Origin: Mixophyes australis
Lineage: Eukaryota > Chordata > Amphibia > Anura > Limnodynastidae
Reading direction: 5' to 3'
Assembly (NCBI GenBank): GCA_036250195.1
Contig: JAVHZZ010000002.1
Coordinates: 69,430,205 to 69,494,204, forward strand
DNA length: 64,000 nt
Shown in pieces: positions 63,375 to 64,000 of this stretch. The notes beneath the pieces were generated by a model that saw nothing but the letters and a program-made list of their open reading frames with translations, was not told where the DNA came from and made no database searches. The position numbers and the translations under genes were made by a program. Numbering within the stretch: the first letter of the stretch is position 1; each line of letters opens with the position of its first letter.

Positions 63375-64000
63375 TCACGCGGAGGGCTTGTCCGCTGGAC
63401 GAGCCGGACCTCTCCATGCTGTACCTCTACCTCCTCTGCCTCTAATGGCCGAAGATCTGGGAGCTGAGGAATGCCTTCGATTAGGGGCCCCTGCCCCTCG
63501 GGAAAAGCTCCGAAAGGAACGATATCTACCCTGACGGGGTCTGACTGAAACCGTAGGTAGAGCCGTACTCTTATCTCCCGTGGTGTCCTGAATAACCCTT
63601 TCGAGCTCAGCCCCGAACAGAGTTAGCCCATCTAAAGGTAAATTCTCTAAAGCTCTCTTAGAGTTTGCATCCACCGACCACGTTTGTAACCATAGGTTAC
63701 GATGTGCTGCTATAATCAGAGCCGAGGCCTTAGCATTCACCGACACTGCATCCATGGCAGCATTCGCCACATATTCCGAAGTTTCAAGTACCTGCTCTGC
63801 TAGGTCTAGTAGCTCAGTACGCGGAGTGTTATCTCTGAGGCCCTTAATCAAAGCCTCCATCCATAACTGCACGGCCTTATTGGCCCATGCTACAGCCATA
63901 TTAGGCCTAATCATACTTCCCACAGCGGTATAAGCTGAGCGAAGAGCCAGATCACACTTCTTATCAGTGTAATCTTTAAGGGTTATCCGCTCTTGGACAA
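63375..64000 (-). CDS. DIRS gag-like protein, N-terminus outside the window
   Basis: The minus-strand frame stays open from 63998 to the stop at 63375. It reads KKCDLALRSAYTAVGSM, later AAHRNLWLQTWSVDANSKRA and LFGAELERVIQDTTGDKS, and a basic Arg/Ser/Gly-rich end (YRSFRSFSRGAGAPNRR). The LWL.TWS.DA..K..LE.LP and DTTG.KS phrases recur in vertebrate DIRS gag proteins. The basic end suggests RNA binding. The internal ATG at 63923 is probably not the true start. Confidence 0.8.
   Translation of the reverse strand, partial: VQERITLKDYTDKKCDLALRSAYTAVGSMIRPNMAVAWANKAVQLWMEALIKGLRDNTPRTELLDLAEQVLETSEYVANAAMDAVSVNAKASALIIAAHRNLWLQTWSVDANSKRALENLPLDGLTLFGAELERVIQDTTGDKSTALPTVSVRPRQGRYRSFRSFSRGAGAPNRRHSSAPRSSAIRGRGGRGTAWRGPARPADKPSA

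Larger units (their letters stand above)
59929..64000 (-). mobile_element. DIRS-type tyrosine-recombinase retrotransposon, incomplete at window edge
   Basis: Minus-strand order gag, RT, RNase H, tyrosine recombinase, then terminal repeat, the layout of DIRS elements, which integrate with a recombinase rather than an integrase. The left edge in the window is the terminal repeat ggggatttttactcaccgta at 59929. Its inverted copy is at 60225-60262, and a partial direct copy (ccattgggggaaactgcgag) at about 60274. The gag start lies past position 64000. It lies in an ITGB7 intron in the same orientation as the gene. Confidence 0.92.

Overview
This is vertebrate nuclear DNA, most likely from a frog. 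The only host coding sequence I can support is in widely spaced, spliced exons: the 3' end of a ZNF740-type zinc-finger gene on the + strand, and the 3' half of integrin beta-7 (ITGB7) on the - strand. In human, ZNF740 and ITGB7 are convergent neighbours on 12q13, so gene identity, order and orientation support each other. Almost everything else is transposable elements and simple repeats. The mix (DIRS, Tc1, Penelope-like, Ty3/gypsy with chromodomain, a broken retrovirus, L1 and L2 LINEs, tRNA-derived SINEs, hAT and Harbinger-type MITEs, a Helitron-like piece) is typical of amphibian genomes. The species is not identified.

Layout. 1-770: reverse-oriented SINE tail and LINE tail. 770-1640: degenerate LINE reverse transcriptase. 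2158-8160: a first terminal exon of ZNF740 with a long 3'UTR and an AATAAA signal; two Tc1-type transposons (2691-3628, 4811-6452) sit in the UTR. 11841-17640: a second copy of the ZNF740 3' end, with the finger-2 exon, a terminal exon and a homologous 3'UTR; a Harbinger-type MITE sits in this UTR. After the transposons are subtracted, the two UTRs are nearly equal in length (about 3.31 and 3.27 kb), which supports a tandem duplication.

18-32 kb is a graveyard of retroelements: a gypsy 3' end with chromodomain (18.9-20.3), an L1 tail (22.0), a retroviral pol fragment (22.7-23.6), a second gypsy body (24.0-26.5) carrying a hAT MITE with a perfect 8-bp target duplication, an L1 endonuclease (28.5-29.2), a probable LTR (about 29.4-30.1) and L1 ORF1 (31.3-32.2). 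33.0-35.4 kb holds two minisatellites (49-bp and about 31-bp units), the first between diverged inverted repeats. 36.1-37.4 is an internally deleted L1 ORF2. 39.2-39.6 is a Penelope-like RT fragment. 41.08-41.6 looks like a Helitron. 42848-45572 is a 2.7-kb near-perfect palindrome.

ITGB7 occupies 46731-59731 on the - strand in seven exons whose phases join without a break: the end of the hybrid domain, the I-EGF repeats, the beta-tail, one membrane helix and a 22-codon last exon with the NPLY motif. Together they make 404 codons including the stop, about the C-terminal half of the protein; the N-terminal exons lie beyond the window. The introns hold two related hAT MITEs in opposite orientation, a hairpin element, an L2 LINE, two SINEs and, antisense to ITGB7, a processed pseudogene of the SUMO ligase gene NSMCE2. 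From 59929 to the window edge a DIRS-type tyrosine-recombinase retrotransposon lies in the next ITGB7 intron, its recombinase interrupted by a second copy of the Harbinger-type MITE.

I found no undescribed protein system. The most unusual items are the duplicated ZNF740 3' end (possible alternative C-termini), the long palindrome, and the NSMCE2 retrocopy between direct repeats.
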